From positions 796,832 through 860,831 of the forward strand of contig NZ_SOEO01000003.1 of assembly GCF_004365655.1 (NCBI RefSeq): a DNA stretch of 64,000 bases, in the 5' to 3' direction. A program made the position numbers and the translations under genes. The stretch is from Epilithonimonas xixisoli (lineage in GTDB: Bacteria > Bacteroidota > Bacteroidia > Flavobacteriales > Weeksellaceae). Below are positions 9,489 to 18,488 of this stretch, in pieces (positions within the stretch are counted from its first letter, which is position 1; each line of letters begins with the position of its first letter). The notes beneath the pieces were generated by a model. The model had not been told where the DNA came from and did not search any database. It saw only the letters and a program-made list of their open reading frames with translations.

Positions 9489-9504
9489 GTGTTCATATAT
9501 TCAA

Positions 9505-9578
9505 GCTCCAATAGGAGCGAACTGTTAGTAGAAAATGTAATTAAAAGAAAAGCGTGCCGTAGGTACGCTACTTTTTTT
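9505..9578 (+). terminator. Two-hairpin element ending in a T-run
   Basis: GCTCC-AATA-GGAGC (9505-9518) is followed about 33 bp later by AGCGTGCC-GTA-GGTACGCT (9551-9569) and a T7 run, so the second hairpin can terminate the MFS gene. The compact double-hairpin layout looks like a dispersed intergenic repeat rather than a simple terminator. Confidence 0.6.
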
Positions 9579-9662
9579 ATATATTAGAATTAATAATAAA
9601 ATAAGAATTTTGTCAAATCGAAAATCTTCTAGGTTTCAAATAATTTATAAAACAATAGTAAA

Positions 9663-10142
9663 ATGAGGATTAATTTTACAAATCAAAACCATAAAGAAAT
9701 TATTGAATTGTATGCTATAAAAGATGAAGAAGAAGAGAGAGCCTCACAAACATTTACAATGAATTTGACGTACGGAATTATTCCTCGTTACTTATATTTA
9801 ATGAAGATACAAAATGAAAATATTTATAAAATTGGAATTACAAATAATCTGAATAAAAGACAAAGTGAGCTTCAAACAGGGAATCCATATTTTATAAATA
9901 TTGTTTTTGCTGTAGAAGCTGATTTAACTGATTATTTTGGTAGAGAAATTATTTACTTGGAGAAATTTTTACATAAAAATTATTACGAACGAAAAATTCA
10001 TAGGGAATGGTATAGTCTAACAAAAATGGATGTTTGTAAAATTTTTCTATTCTTAACAACAAGTATTTATGCAAGAGAACTACCTGATATAATTCCAGGA
10101 ACAGGACTATTAGAGGATGTATTAGAAAATTGTAGGAAATAA
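9663..10142 (+). CDS. GIY-YIG / T5orf172-type nuclease-fold protein
   Basis: The protein has 159 residues. The core (about 42-120) reads YLYLMKIQNENIYKIGITNNLNKR...LQTGNP and later EKFLHKNY...EWYSLT, the pattern of T5orf172/MUG113 domains, which belong to the GIY-YIG endonuclease superfamily. The first 40 residues are charged and probably extended. The reading frame is visibly more AT-rich than the MFS gene upstream and is bounded by a repeat element at 9505, suggesting acquisition by transfer. Such proteins occur in phages and mobile DNA. Nuclease activity is inferred, not shown. Confidence 0.7.
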   Translation: MRINFTNQNHKEIIELYAIKDEEEERASQTFTMNLTYGIIPRYLYLMKIQNENIYKIGITNNLNKRQSELQTGNPYFINIVFAVEADLTDYFGREIIYLEKFLHKNYYERKIHREWYSLTKMDVCKIFLFLTTSIYARELPDIIPGTGLLEDVLENCRK

Positions 10143-10154
10143 AAGTGAAACAAA

Positions 10155-10769
10155 CTATTTCTTTTTGTCTATTGTCCTAAAAGTAAGGCTGATTCTCGGT
10201 TTAATGATTCTCGTGGTCGTAGGCAATCTGTGAAGCCAGAATTTCTGCGTTGTATCTTTCATCATCAAAAGACTTCCGTTTTCCAAGATTAATGAAACTA
10301 ATTCTTTTGAAGTTTTATGTTTGAAATTGAATTTTCTTTCTGCCCCAAAACTTACAGAGCTGATGGCACCATTCTCCTTCAAATCCTTTTCGCCATCACT
10401 GTGATAGGCCATTCCTTCTGATCCGTCGTGATATAGATTTAAAAGACAAGAATTAAAACTTTCGCCACTTACAGATTCAATTTTTTCTTTGATTTCCAAT
10501 AATGTTTTATTCCACGTAAGAGCCGTTTTTGTCCGTCCGGAATAGGTGTAACTGAAAGGCTCATTTCCATACCAAGCGACTTTTCGTTTTGTCTCGATGA
10601 GTTTTCCGAAGATGACGGCTTCATCACTTTTCCAATCGATCTCAGTCATTAATCTGTTGAAATAATCGTTCGCTTGTTCCTCAGAAAACACTTTTCCATA
10701 GTAAGAAGTCACGCCATCGTAGGGCAGGATATTTTCTATTAATTCAAATTGGTCGTCAAAAAGGCTCAT
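10155..10769 (-). CDS. AlkB-like 2-oxoglutarate/Fe(II) dioxygenase
   Basis: The protein has 204 residues. The double-stranded beta-helix signature is intact: the HxD iron ligands in YHSDGEK, the distal His in WLHRLP and the 2-oxoglutarate-binding Arg in PRISLTFR. Proteins of this branch (ALKBH2/3-like) remove methyl groups from alkylated DNA or RNA bases by oxidation. The start codon overlaps the stop of the upstream lipoprotein gene by one base (TAATG), so translation of the two is probably coupled. The DNA-repair role is from the family. Confidence 0.88.
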   Translation of the reverse strand: MSLFDDQFELIENILPYDGVTSYYGKVFSEEQANDYFNRLMTEIDWKSDEAVIFGKLIETKRKVAWYGNEPFSYTYSGRTKTALTWNKTLLEIKEKIESVSGESFNSCLLNLYHDGSEGMAYHSDGEKDLKENGAISSVSFGAERKFNFKHKTSKELVSLILENGSLLMMKDTTQKFWLHRLPTTTRIIKPRISLTFRTIDKKK

Positions 10770-11224
10770 TATTTTGCTTCTTCAAAATTGTCGTAATAAG
10801 TATAATCTTTAGTGATTTTTCCATTTTCGATGGTGAAAATAGTAGAAATTGGAAGTTCAAATTTTGATTGGTCCGGCGCAGTTCCTGTTGAAACAAATTC
10901 AACAATGATATTTTTGTCTCCAGAAGGATAAACCTGAATCACTTTGTCCTTCAAATCCGGAAAAACCTGATTGAGCTCCGTATATTTTTTCACAAATTCA
11001 GCTTTGGATTGTTTCACGATTCCATTTCCGAAAGATGGGTCTTTGAATTCTGCATTTTCAACATAAAGTTCAGAAAGTTCTTTCCATTTGTGCTCATTAA
11101 AAAGTTTGAAATAATTCTCGATCAATTTTTCATTCTCAGCTTGAATATTCTCATTGGAATTATTACAAGAAATCACCATTGCACAGAAAATCATTCCCGA
11201 AATTAGAATTTTGATGGCCTTCAT
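10769..11224 (-). CDS. NTF2/SnoaL-like lipoprotein
   Basis: The protein has 151 residues. A lipoprotein signal (MKAIKILISGMIFCAMVISC) is followed by a single SnoaL/NTF2-like cone fold: helix IENYFKLFNEHKWKELSELY, then VENAEFKDPSFG and strands to the end (ISTIFTIENGKITKDYTYY). This fold binds small ligands or forms enzyme-like dimers; no catalytic residues are certain here. It is the first gene of a two-gene operon with the AlkB-like protein, an odd pairing of an envelope protein and a cytoplasmic repair enzyme. Confidence 0.8.
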   Translation of the reverse strand: MKAIKILISGMIFCAMVISCNNSNENIQAENEKLIENYFKLFNEHKWKELSELYVENAEFKDPSFGNGIVKQSKAEFVKKYTELNQVFPDLKDKVIQVYPSGDKNIIVEFVSTGTAPDQSKFELPISTIFTIENGKITKDYTYYDNFEEAK

Positions 11225-11324
11225 TTTATTTGGTTTAAGGTTCTAAAATACGATTAAGTTTTCAATTAATGATAATTGAGAAAGTTTAGCCTTTCAAATT
11301 TCCAATCCTTATTCTATAAATCCT

Positions 11325-11332
11325 TATTTTTG
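11325..11332 (+). promoter_or_regulatory. Putative -7 box of hisS
   Basis: TATTTTTG matches TAnnTTTG, 42 bp before the hisS ATG. The leader between them is a TTATCAA-rich repeat string. Confidence 0.45.
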
Positions 11333-11374
11333 CAGTCGATTATCAATTATCAATCATCATTTATTTATTATAAA

Positions 11375-12730
11375 ATGAAGCCGAGCTTAGCAAAAGGAAC
11401 GAGAGATTTTACCGCGAAAGAAGTTTCCAGAAGAAAATATATCATCAATATTTTACAGAATAATTTCGAACTGTTTGGATTCCAGCCTTTGGAAACGCCA
11501 AGCTTCGAGAATCTTTCTACCTTGACTGGAAAATATGGCGAAGAAGGCGACCGATTGATCTTCAAAATCTTGAATTCCGGCGATTATGCTTCAAAAACGA
11601 ATGATGAAGATTGGGGAAGTAAGAATTCTCAAAAATTAATTTCTCAAATCTCAGAAAAAGCCCTTCGTTATGATTTAACAGTTCCTTTTGCGCGTTTTGT
11701 TGCAATGAATCAAGGGCAATTGGCTTTTCCTTACAAACGTTATCAGATCCAACCAGTTTGGAGAGCAGATCGTCCTCAGAAAGGGAGATTCAGAGAGTTT
11801 TACCAGTGCGATGCAGATGTTGTGGGAAGTACAAGTCTTTGGCAGGAAGTCGAGTTGTTGCAATTGTATTTTAAATCTTTCAAAGATTTAAATTTAGCGG
11901 TTTCAGTTCATATTAATAATAGAAAAATCCTTTCCGGAATTGCAGAGTATGCAGGAATTGCTGACCAATTAATTGACTTCACAGTTGCGCTTGATAAATT
12001 AGATAAAATCGGAAAAGATGGCGTGACAAAAGAAATGCTGGAAAAAGGAATCTCCGAAGAAGCAATCTCAAAACTGGATTTCCTTTTCAATCAAACCAAT
12101 GATGCACTTGAAAATCTATCAAACTTAAAAGAAAAATTCCAAGGAAACGAAACTGGTTTGAAAGGTGTTGAAGAATTGGAATTCGTTATCAAAAATGCTT
12201 TAGAATTGGGAATTAATTCTGAAGATTTGGTTTTTGATATTACACTTGCCAGAGGTTTGGATTATTACACAGGCGCCATTTTCGAAGTCAAAGCGAAGGA
12301 TGTCGCAATGGGATCCATCGGTGGAGGTGGACGTTATGATAACCTGACAGAAGTTTTCGGCGTGAAAGATGTTCCCGGAATTGGAATTTCTTTTGGACTG
12401 GACAGAATTTATCTTGTAATGGAAGAGTTAGGAATTTTCCCAGAAGATTCTGACGTGAAAGTGAAATATCTCTTCGCCAATTACGGAGAAACCGAATCTA
12501 TCGAAGCTTTGAAATTAATCTCAAAATTAAGAGCAAAAAACATCTCTGCAGAACTGTATCCAGAAGCTTCAAAATTGAAAAAGCAATTCACTTACGCTGA
12601 GAAAAAAGGCATTGAAAATTTGGTTTTCCTTGGCGAACAAGAGATTAAAGATCAGACAATCACTTTTAAAAATCTGGAATCTGGTGAGCAGAAAACCATC
12701 AGCTTTGCAGAATTTTTAGATCTTAACTAA
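11375..12730 (+). CDS. hisS: Histidine--tRNA ligase
   Basis: The protein has 451 residues. The start at 11375 ([12 protein letters not shown]) is chosen because the family begins with the K-GT-D motif; the open frame upstream to 11276 is only leader. Class II motif 2 is visible as [20 protein letters not shown], the histidine-binding HisA loop as [15 protein letters not shown], and motif 3 as [11 protein letters not shown]. The C-terminal 90 residues are the anticodon-binding domain. It charges tRNA-His in the cytoplasm. It converges tightly on the AraC-type regulator gene with only 3 bp between them. Confidence 0.97.
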   Translation: MKPSLAKGTRDFTAKEVSRRKYIINILQNNFELFGFQPLETPSFENLSTLTGKYGEEGDRLIFKILNSGDYASKTNDEDWGSKNSQKLISQISEKALRYDLTVPFARFVAMNQGQLAFPYKRYQIQPVWRADRPQKGRFREFYQCDADVVGSTSLWQEVELLQLYFKSFKDLNLAVSVHINNRKILSGIAEYAGIADQLIDFTVALDKLDKIGKDGVTKEMLEKGISEEAISKLDFLFNQTNDALENLSNLKEKFQGNETGLKGVEELEFVIKNALELGINSEDLVFDITLARGLDYYTGAIFEVKAKDVAMGSIGGGGRYDNLTEVFGVKDVPGIGISFGLDRIYLVMEELGIFPEDSDVKVKYLFANYGETESIEALKLISKLRAKNISAELYPEASKLKKQFTYAEKKGIENLVFLGEQEIKDQTITFKNLESGEQKTISFAEFLDLN

Positions 12731-12733
12731 ATT

Positions 12734-14476
12734 TTAGCAATCCGGAGACTTTTCCATAGAAGTAGGATTTTCCGGATTGTTGATTTCCTTTTTTCTGTTC
12801 TTGATGAAATCGGTTGGTCGGATTCCATTAATTTCAAAAAACAAATCCGAAAAGTTCTGCCGCGATGCAATTCCACATTCTTTTGCAAGACTATCAATCG
12901 TGTAATTGAGATAGATGTTCTTCTCAAACAAAAGGCAAGTGATGTGTCGGATTCTGAGGTCGCCAATGTATTTGTTGAAGTTCATTCCCTTTTGCTCGTT
13001 GATCACGTGTGAAAGATAATTGGAGTTGGTCTCAAACTGAATCGCCAGTTTCTGAATCGTAAGACCTTTTTGGGTAAACTGCTTTTTATCTTCGAAGTTT
13101 TTCAGCTTTTTGAGCAGATCTTGCTTTAATGACTGCGTGATTTGACTTTTCTTATCGTCGTAAGTTTCTGTATTTGTGGTGGTTGTTTCCGTATTTTTAT
13201 AGTTTTCGGTCCGTAGTTTTTCCTCCAGTTCGCTGTATTTTACGACCGTGTTTTTTTCTTTTTTGTGTCTTTTTACGAGAATCCAAATCAGTCCACCAGC
13301 AATGATTACGAGGCAAAGAATGAGAAAGCCGCCCCAGGTATTTGCTTTTTCCAGTTTTCCTTTTTCCTCCAGCAAGGTGTTGGTGTCATATTCCCGATGG
13401 ATTTTCAGCGAGATGTAGGCAAAATCTCTGGAGATAATGCTGTCTGCTTTCAAGAGTTGTGTGGTGTAGTACAGTTGTTTTTCCCGATCCTTATTTTGTT
13501 TGGAATAGTTGATGAGAAGCTCATAGTTTTCTCTCAATTCTGGTAAGATGAATTCATGTTTATTGAAAATAGAATCAATTTTCTTGAAATTCGTGATCGC
13601 CAGTGAATCGTTGTTCAAAGCTTTGTAACTTTTTCCAATGTAGAAATAATTGAAAGATTTCCAGGCAAAATCATCTTTCAGCAATCCTAGAGATTCTTCC
13701 AAATAAGAAATTGAGGATTTGTATTTGGTATTATTGTATTCCGAAACACCTTTGCATTTCAGGAAATAACTTCGCTCTTGCAGGAAGTCTTTGTTATTAA
13801 AAGTTTTGAGTAAACCAATATTGACAAGGGAATCTGCTTTCTTGAAATCGTTGAGGTTTCTGTAGCAGATAATCATCTGGTGCAAGCTGTTGAGGTAGCC
13901 TTTTTGATTGTTGTAAATTTTATTCTCCTTGGTTGATGAGTTACCGATGGATTCTGTTTCAAAATGTTCCAAACATATTTTAAAAAGCTCCAAAGCTTCT
14001 TCGTGATAACCTAAATAATTTTTAACAACACCTAAATGGTAAGATATTTTATTCTTTAAATATAAGTCGCTGGAGTTTTTAGAATATTTGTAGGCCATCA
14101 GATATTCATCCAGAGCCAATTTGTATTTTTTTTGCTTGGCGTAATAGATACTTCCCCGCAAAACATACGAAGAAGATATTCGGTCATCGCTCTTCGATTT
14201 GTAAGCCGCATCTATACAGCTATCTGCATATTGAAGCTTTTTTTGTACTGATTTGGAATAAAAAGTAGCGTCTTTGTAGGCCTGGAAAAGCTCATCATAT
14301 TTTTTCTCTTCCTTAGCTTTTTTTATGTAGGGTTTTAAATATGAAAAAGCCTTGGAATTGCCTTCTTCAAGAAATTGATATTTTTCTCTATAATAATCGT
14401 AGGTTTTGGGATCTGTGTCTTTGGAAAAAACACTCCCATAAAAAAAAATCGATATAATAAAGAAGAAAAATTTCAT
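12734..14476 (-). CDS. TPR-containing membrane AraC-family regulator
   Basis: The protein has 580 residues. A signal-like N-terminus (MKFFFFIISIFFYGSVFS) is followed by a large extracytoplasmic TPR region (about 60-370), one transmembrane helix (about 383-404, WGGFLILCLVIIAGGLIWILV), a coiled linker and a C-terminal AraC double helix-turn-helix (about 465-565, with IDSLAKECGIASRQNFSDLFFEINGIRPTDFI). This one-piece sensor-regulator design is common in Bacteroidota: periplasmic TPRs sense and the HTH acts on DNA at the membrane. Its divergent neighbours at 14773 and 15174, both exported, are candidate targets. Confidence 0.9.
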   Translation of the reverse strand: MKFFFFIISIFFYGSVFSKDTDPKTYDYYREKYQFLEEGNSKAFSYLKPYIKKAKEEKKYDELFQAYKDATFYSKSVQKKLQYADSCIDAAYKSKSDDRISSSYVLRGSIYYAKQKKYKLALDEYLMAYKYSKNSSDLYLKNKISYHLGVVKNYLGYHEEALELFKICLEHFETESIGNSSTKENKIYNNQKGYLNSLHQMIICYRNLNDFKKADSLVNIGLLKTFNNKDFLQERSYFLKCKGVSEYNNTKYKSSISYLEESLGLLKDDFAWKSFNYFYIGKSYKALNNDSLAITNFKKIDSIFNKHEFILPELRENYELLINYSKQNKDREKQLYYTTQLLKADSIISRDFAYISLKIHREYDTNTLLEEKGKLEKANTWGGFLILCLVIIAGGLIWILVKRHKKEKNTVVKYSELEEKLRTENYKNTETTTTNTETYDDKKSQITQSLKQDLLKKLKNFEDKKQFTQKGLTIQKLAIQFETNSNYLSHVINEQKGMNFNKYIGDLRIRHITCLLFEKNIYLNYTIDSLAKECGIASRQNFSDLFFEINGIRPTDFIKNRKKEINNPENPTSMEKSPDC

Positions 14477-14772
14477 TAAAAGAATTTTAAATCTTCATCA
14501 TTTGTGTGAGCAAAAATACGGAAATCTTACGTATGATTGATAATAATTTAATCATAATCCTATATGGGTTACGATAACTTAAATTAACCACTAAATAATT
14601 GAATGCCATTGGTTTAAACATGTGTTAATTTATGAATTAGGACGTCATTATTTCGTAATCAAGACTATGATAGTTTTCATTACCGATTTTTTGAACCTAA
14701 TTTTGTCACAGAAAATGAGAATAGATATTTTCTTTCTTAACTAACATTATTTACGATAACAATTTACAATTT

Positions 14773-15003
14773 ATGAAAAAAATCTTGACAGTCTTAGCTA
14801 TTACATTTGTGTCTTTCAATTTTATCTCTTGTCGCCAGGACAGTATAGAAGCAGATGTTGATTCAGCGGTTCAACAAAGACCAATTAGCTCAAACAAAGT
14901 GGCAGATAGCATTAGTTCTGACAGTGTAAAAACAAATAATCTTGCAAGTAAACCTGGCGGAGATCCAGAAAAAGATCCCCCAAGAGATACAACAAATTGG
15001 TAG
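14773..15003 (+). CDS. Small hypothetical lipoprotein
   Basis: The 76-residue protein has a signal peptide MKKILTVLAITFVSFNFISC that ends in a lipobox Cys at position 20. The mature 57 residues are polar and disorder-prone (SISSDSVKTNN, then GGDPEKDPPRDTTNW). No domain is recognisable; it may be a small surface-tethered peptide. It lies 296 bp from the divergent AraC-TPR regulator, and this AT-rich gap must hold promoters for both. Confidence 0.65.
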   Translation: MKKILTVLAITFVSFNFISCRQDSIEADVDSAVQQRPISSNKVADSISSDSVKTNNLASKPGGDPEKDPPRDTTNW

Positions 15004-15173
15004 TCAATTACTAAAAAATAAACATTCATCCTAAGCATTATGTTTCTCTGCCTCAATTTTTTTTAAGATTGGGGCAGATTTCTAAAAAGATCACTCAAAA
15101 AGGTATTAATCAATCTTTTGCAACCCGAAATAAGAATCCCGAATTTTTTTTACCTCGAAATTTTTTATAATTC

Positions 15174-15995
15174 ATGAAGAAAATATATACTTCTATTTTT
15201 GCTTTGGTTTTAATTTCCATTAAATCACAAGTAGGGATTAATACTTCAAAACCATTAGCCACTTTCGAAGTTCACAAATCAGCTATGCCCAATCTCGCAG
15301 AAGGGATGATTCCACCACGGATAAGCGCAGATTCTCTCCAGATGAAAGACCATCTCTACGGTCCTGCACAAAACGGCGCTATGATTTTTATAACTTCCAC
15401 AAGTTCCAAAACTTCCCAGAAAACAAAACAGATCACCAGTTCTGGCTATTATGTTTATGACGCTGGAACTTCAAGCCACAATAAATCTGGCGGCGGCTGG
15501 AAAAAGATGTTCAGCGATCCAAATGCTTTCGCAATGAGCAGCACAAGTGCATTATCATCTTCAATAACTCCGTTAGAATCTTCAAAATCTAATTTCCACG
15601 CCGTAAAACTAAATGCAACAGAATCAGATCTCATCGGTTCGGAATATTTGGAAGACAATCAATATGTAGTTCCAGAAACAGGATTGTACGTTATCAATTA
15701 TTATGTTTCTATGGAGAATATGAATGATGCATTGATGCAAAGACCAAGCATTGCAATTGCCAAGTCTATCGATAAAGTTGCAAAAGGTAAAATGTTGAGC
15801 ACAAGGATTTTGGATGGTTTATCATCCAGTGATGCAAAGAATAATTCCATCTCATTAGTTCCGCAGGCAAGCATCAATCATATTTATAATTTGAAACAAG
15901 GTGAAAAAATAAATTTCGGATTGATAGCAAATGGCACAGATTTTTCTTCTTTGGGGAACGTTACAACAGAAATTTCAATTTATAAAATACGCTAA
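15174..15995 (+). CDS. Secreted protein with C1q/TNF-like C-terminal region
   Basis: The protein has 273 residues. The signal peptide (MKKIYTSIFALVLISIKSQ) is followed by VGINTSKPLATFEVHKS, the 'GINT-P-ATLEV' opening seen in many exported flavobacterial proteins. The middle resembles the 'MI-PPRI' and Y-Y-V-Y-D-AG segments of phage-tail-like or adhesin subunits. The last 120 residues (VPETGLYVINYYVSME, NLKQGEKINFGLIANG) look like a C1q/TNF jelly roll. The protein probably forms a surface or fibre structure. Function unknown; neighbour 14773 may be co-regulated. Confidence 0.65.
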   Translation: MKKIYTSIFALVLISIKSQVGINTSKPLATFEVHKSAMPNLAEGMIPPRISADSLQMKDHLYGPAQNGAMIFITSTSSKTSQKTKQITSSGYYVYDAGTSSHNKSGGGWKKMFSDPNAFAMSSTSALSSSITPLESSKSNFHAVKLNATESDLIGSEYLEDNQYVVPETGLYVINYYVSMENMNDALMQRPSIAIAKSIDKVAKGKMLSTRILDGLSSSDAKNNSISLVPQASINHIYNLKQGEKINFGLIANGTDFSSLGNVTTEISIYKIR

Positions 15996-16120
15996 AAACT
16001 CATGTCAAGATTAAACAGATCAGTTCTTATAAAAGTAGAAAACATTACATTATACATTCTAAAACGTTGTTTCGGTGACAGAGTTTTCCGCAAAAAGGCA
16101 AATTAGAAAAAAAGTTTATC

Positions 16121-16128
16121 TACTTTTG
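16121..16128 (+). promoter_or_regulatory. Putative -7 box of the cvfB-like gene
   Basis: TACTTTTG matches TAnnTTTG, 16 bp before the start codon at 16145, giving a very short leader. Confidence 0.4.
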
Positions 16129-16144
16129 CAGGAAATCAAATTTT

Positions 16145-16969
16145 ATGAAGCCCGGACAAACCCAATCTCTTACCATTTCTGAAAAAATATCTTCTGGTTT
16201 TATCCTTCGGGATGAAGACGGAGAGAAAGCTTTCATCCAAAAAGTTTTTGCTGATGATTCCTGGGAAATTGGGACAGAAGTAGAGGTTTTTGTCTATCAG
16301 GAGGAAGGAAATTTCAAAGCGACAACCGAAAAAGCCAATGCAGAAATTGGAGAATTTGCGGTAATGACTTCCGTGCAAAGTTTGCCCACTGGAGCTTTTA
16401 TGGATTGGGGAATCATCAAAGATCTTTTCATCCCGTACAAACAGCAGAAATCTAAAATTATTGAAGGCAAACGATATTTGGTTTATGTTTATATTGATGA
16501 TGCAACTGGATTGATTACTGGTACAACCAAGTTCAAACGCAATCCTCAATACGAAGATTTGCCTCTGAGAAATGGTGACAAAGTGGATTTGATTATAATG
16601 AATGAATCCGAGTTGGGCTGGAATGTAGTCATCAATAAACAATACATCGGATTGATCTACGCTTCCGATGTTTTCAAAAAATTATACCCGCTGTCGGAAG
16701 AATCTGGCTACATCAAAACAATCCGTGAAGACGGGAAAATAGATGTTTCTCTGCAACCACAAGGTTTCGAAAATGTAGATGAATTCAAACAAAAAATCAT
16801 CGACAAACTGAATGACAATTATGGACTGCTTTACCTCTCGGACAAATCTTCTCCGGAAGAGATCAAAGAGGAGTTGCTGATGAGCAAAAAGAACTTCAAA
16901 AAAGCCATCGGAAGTCTTTACAAAGACAAAGTGATTGAGATCAAAGACGATCGTATCTCATTGTTGTAA
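16145..16969 (+). CDS. CvfB-like S1 RNA-binding protein
   Basis: The protein has 274 residues with the CvfB/YitL layout: repeated S1-like OB folds (about 1-60, 65-140 with GAFMDWGIIKDLFIPYKQQ, and 145-215 with GWNVVINKQYIGLIYASD) and a C-terminal winged helix (about 225-274, SPEEIKEELLMSKKNFKKAIGSLYKDKVI). In Firmicutes the family binds RNA and influences virulence gene expression. In this lineage the role is unproved. It is followed after 76 bp by the epimerase gene, possibly in the same transcript. Confidence 0.85.
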   Translation: MKPGQTQSLTISEKISSGFILRDEDGEKAFIQKVFADDSWEIGTEVEVFVYQEEGNFKATTEKANAEIGEFAVMTSVQSLPTGAFMDWGIIKDLFIPYKQQKSKIIEGKRYLVYVYIDDATGLITGTTKFKRNPQYEDLPLRNGDKVDLIIMNESELGWNVVINKQYIGLIYASDVFKKLYPLSEESGYIKTIREDGKIDVSLQPQGFENVDEFKQKIIDKLNDNYGLLYLSDKSSPEEIKEELLMSKKNFKKAIGSLYKDKVIEIKDDRISLL

Positions 16970-17045
16970 ATTATCAGTTTTCAGAACTTTAACATTATTT
17001 CCCATCGCTTGGACTCGTTTTTGATTTCTGAAGTAAAATTCCTTC

Positions 17046-17948
17046 ATGAAAAAGATTCTCATAAGTGGCGCGACAGGTTTGGTAGGGAAGAGACTTTCCA
17101 AAAAATTATTTGAAAGAGGTTATAATGTTGAGATTTTGGTTCGGTCCAAAAAACAAAACGCCGATTTCAAATCATACATCTGGGATTATGAAAATGGATA
17201 TTTGGAAGAGGGCGCTTTGGAAGGTACTTTTATCTTTATTCACTTGGCAGGAGCGTCCATCAGCAAACGTTGGACAGAATCTTACAAAAAAGAAATTTAC
17301 GACAGCAGGATAGATTCAGCGCAGTTTATTTATGATAAAATGCAGGAAGAAAATATCCATCCAGAAGCGGTCATTTCTTCTTCCGCTGTTGGTTTTTACG
17401 GCCAACTAACTTCAGAACATATTTTTTCAGAAGACGATTCGCCCGCGGCAGATTTCCTTGGGAATGTGTGTGAAAATTGGGAACTAAAGGCTTTGCAATT
17501 TGAAAATTTGGGAAGCAGAGTAGTGAGAATACGAACGTCAACCGTTCTTTCCGAAAAGGGAGGAGCGCTGGAGGTGCTTAAAAAACCTATTGAATTTAAT
17601 GTTGGTTCTGCATTGGGAACGGGAAAACAATATTTTCCGTGGATTCATTTGGATGATCTTGTGAATATCTATCTGAAAGCCGTGGAAGATGTCTCGATGA
17701 ATGGCGCTTACAACGCTTCTGCACCAGATTTTGCGACCAATGAAATCTTTACCCAGAAATTGGCTTCACACCTCGGCAAGACTTTGTTTTTGCCTAATAT
17801 CCCCAACTTTTTGATTAAAACAATTTTAGGTGAGATGTCGGTCCTTGCATTGGAAGGCAGCCGCATCTCACCTAAAAAAATAATTGACTCAAAATTTTCC
17901 TTCGCTTATAACAATTTGGATAAAGCTTTGAGTGATGTGATTAATTGA
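17046..17948 (+). CDS. TIGR01777 family NAD(P)-dependent epimerase/oxidoreductase
   Basis: The protein has 300 residues. The N-terminal Rossmann motif GATGLVGKRLSKKL, the segment LAGASISKRW and the C-terminal DUF1731-like end (LGEMSVLALEGSRISPKKI) identify the YfcH/TIGR01777 branch of short-chain sugar-epimerase-like proteins. The substrate is not known for the family. It ends 3 bp before the convergent heme oxygenase gene, with no hairpin between them. Confidence 0.88.
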   Translation: MKKILISGATGLVGKRLSKKLFERGYNVEILVRSKKQNADFKSYIWDYENGYLEEGALEGTFIFIHLAGASISKRWTESYKKEIYDSRIDSAQFIYDKMQEENIHPEAVISSSAVGFYGQLTSEHIFSEDDSPAADFLGNVCENWELKALQFENLGSRVVRIRTSTVLSEKGGALEVLKKPIEFNVGSALGTGKQYFPWIHLDDLVNIYLKAVEDVSMNGAYNASAPDFATNEIFTQKLASHLGKTLFLPNIPNFLIKTILGEMSVLALEGSRISPKKIIDSKFSFAYNNLDKALSDVIN

Positions 17949-17951
17949 TAT

Positions 17952-18488
17952 TTAAGATAATAACTGATAAGCTTTTTTAGCACCAGTTACACAGCTTTCA
18001 TAGTTTTCTTCAGAGATTTTCTCATCAATGATGGATTTGAATTCCTGCCAGTACGGCCCTGTGTTTTCGCCGTAAACTCCAAAATAATTGAACTCTACAC
18101 CTTCGAATTCTGGATTTTTTTTCAGTTGTTTAGCGATGACGTTTCCGCCCAGTGTAGAACCTTCCATCACGTACAATGCGCCAAAAGCTTCTGCTTCGTT
18201 TTCAAGATTTTGAATGGGCGCTTCGTTCTCTGTTGGGATGTTCAGGTTGTTTAAGTCCGTTTTTAAAGATTCAATTTTACTTCTCAAATCCAATTTCAAT
18301 TCAGGATAATTTTTCAGTTGCTCCTGGATTTGTGGTTCGTAACGGTTAATTAATTTATAGTTGTGGATCAAAAGCGTTTTGTAATCGTCTAGGGTGTAGG
18401 ATTTGTCAAAAATCTTTTGCGATTGGAGTTTCGCTTCTGTATCGTCGTGTTGTTGTTTGGTTTGTTCTTTAAGATATGCTGAAATCAT
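17952..18488 (-). CDS. bphO: Biliverdin-producing heme oxygenase (BphO type)
   Basis: The protein has 178 residues. The proximal heme ligand is His14 in KEQTKQQHDDTEAKL, and the distal glycine-rich helix is YVMEGSTLGGNVIAKQL. It opens heme to biliverdin, CO and iron. The gene overlaps the last 20 bases of the bacteriophytochrome gene in another frame, so the enzyme that makes the bilin chromophore is translated together with its apoprotein. This is the classical BphO-BphP pairing. Iron recovery from heme is a possible side role. Confidence 0.93.
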   Translation of the reverse strand: MISAYLKEQTKQQHDDTEAKLQSQKIFDKSYTLDDYKTLLIHNYKLINRYEPQIQEQLKNYPELKLDLRSKIESLKTDLNNLNIPTENEAPIQNLENEAEAFGALYVMEGSTLGGNVIAKQLKKNPEFEGVEFNYFGVYGENTGPYWQEFKSIIDEKISEENYESCVTGAKKAYQLLS

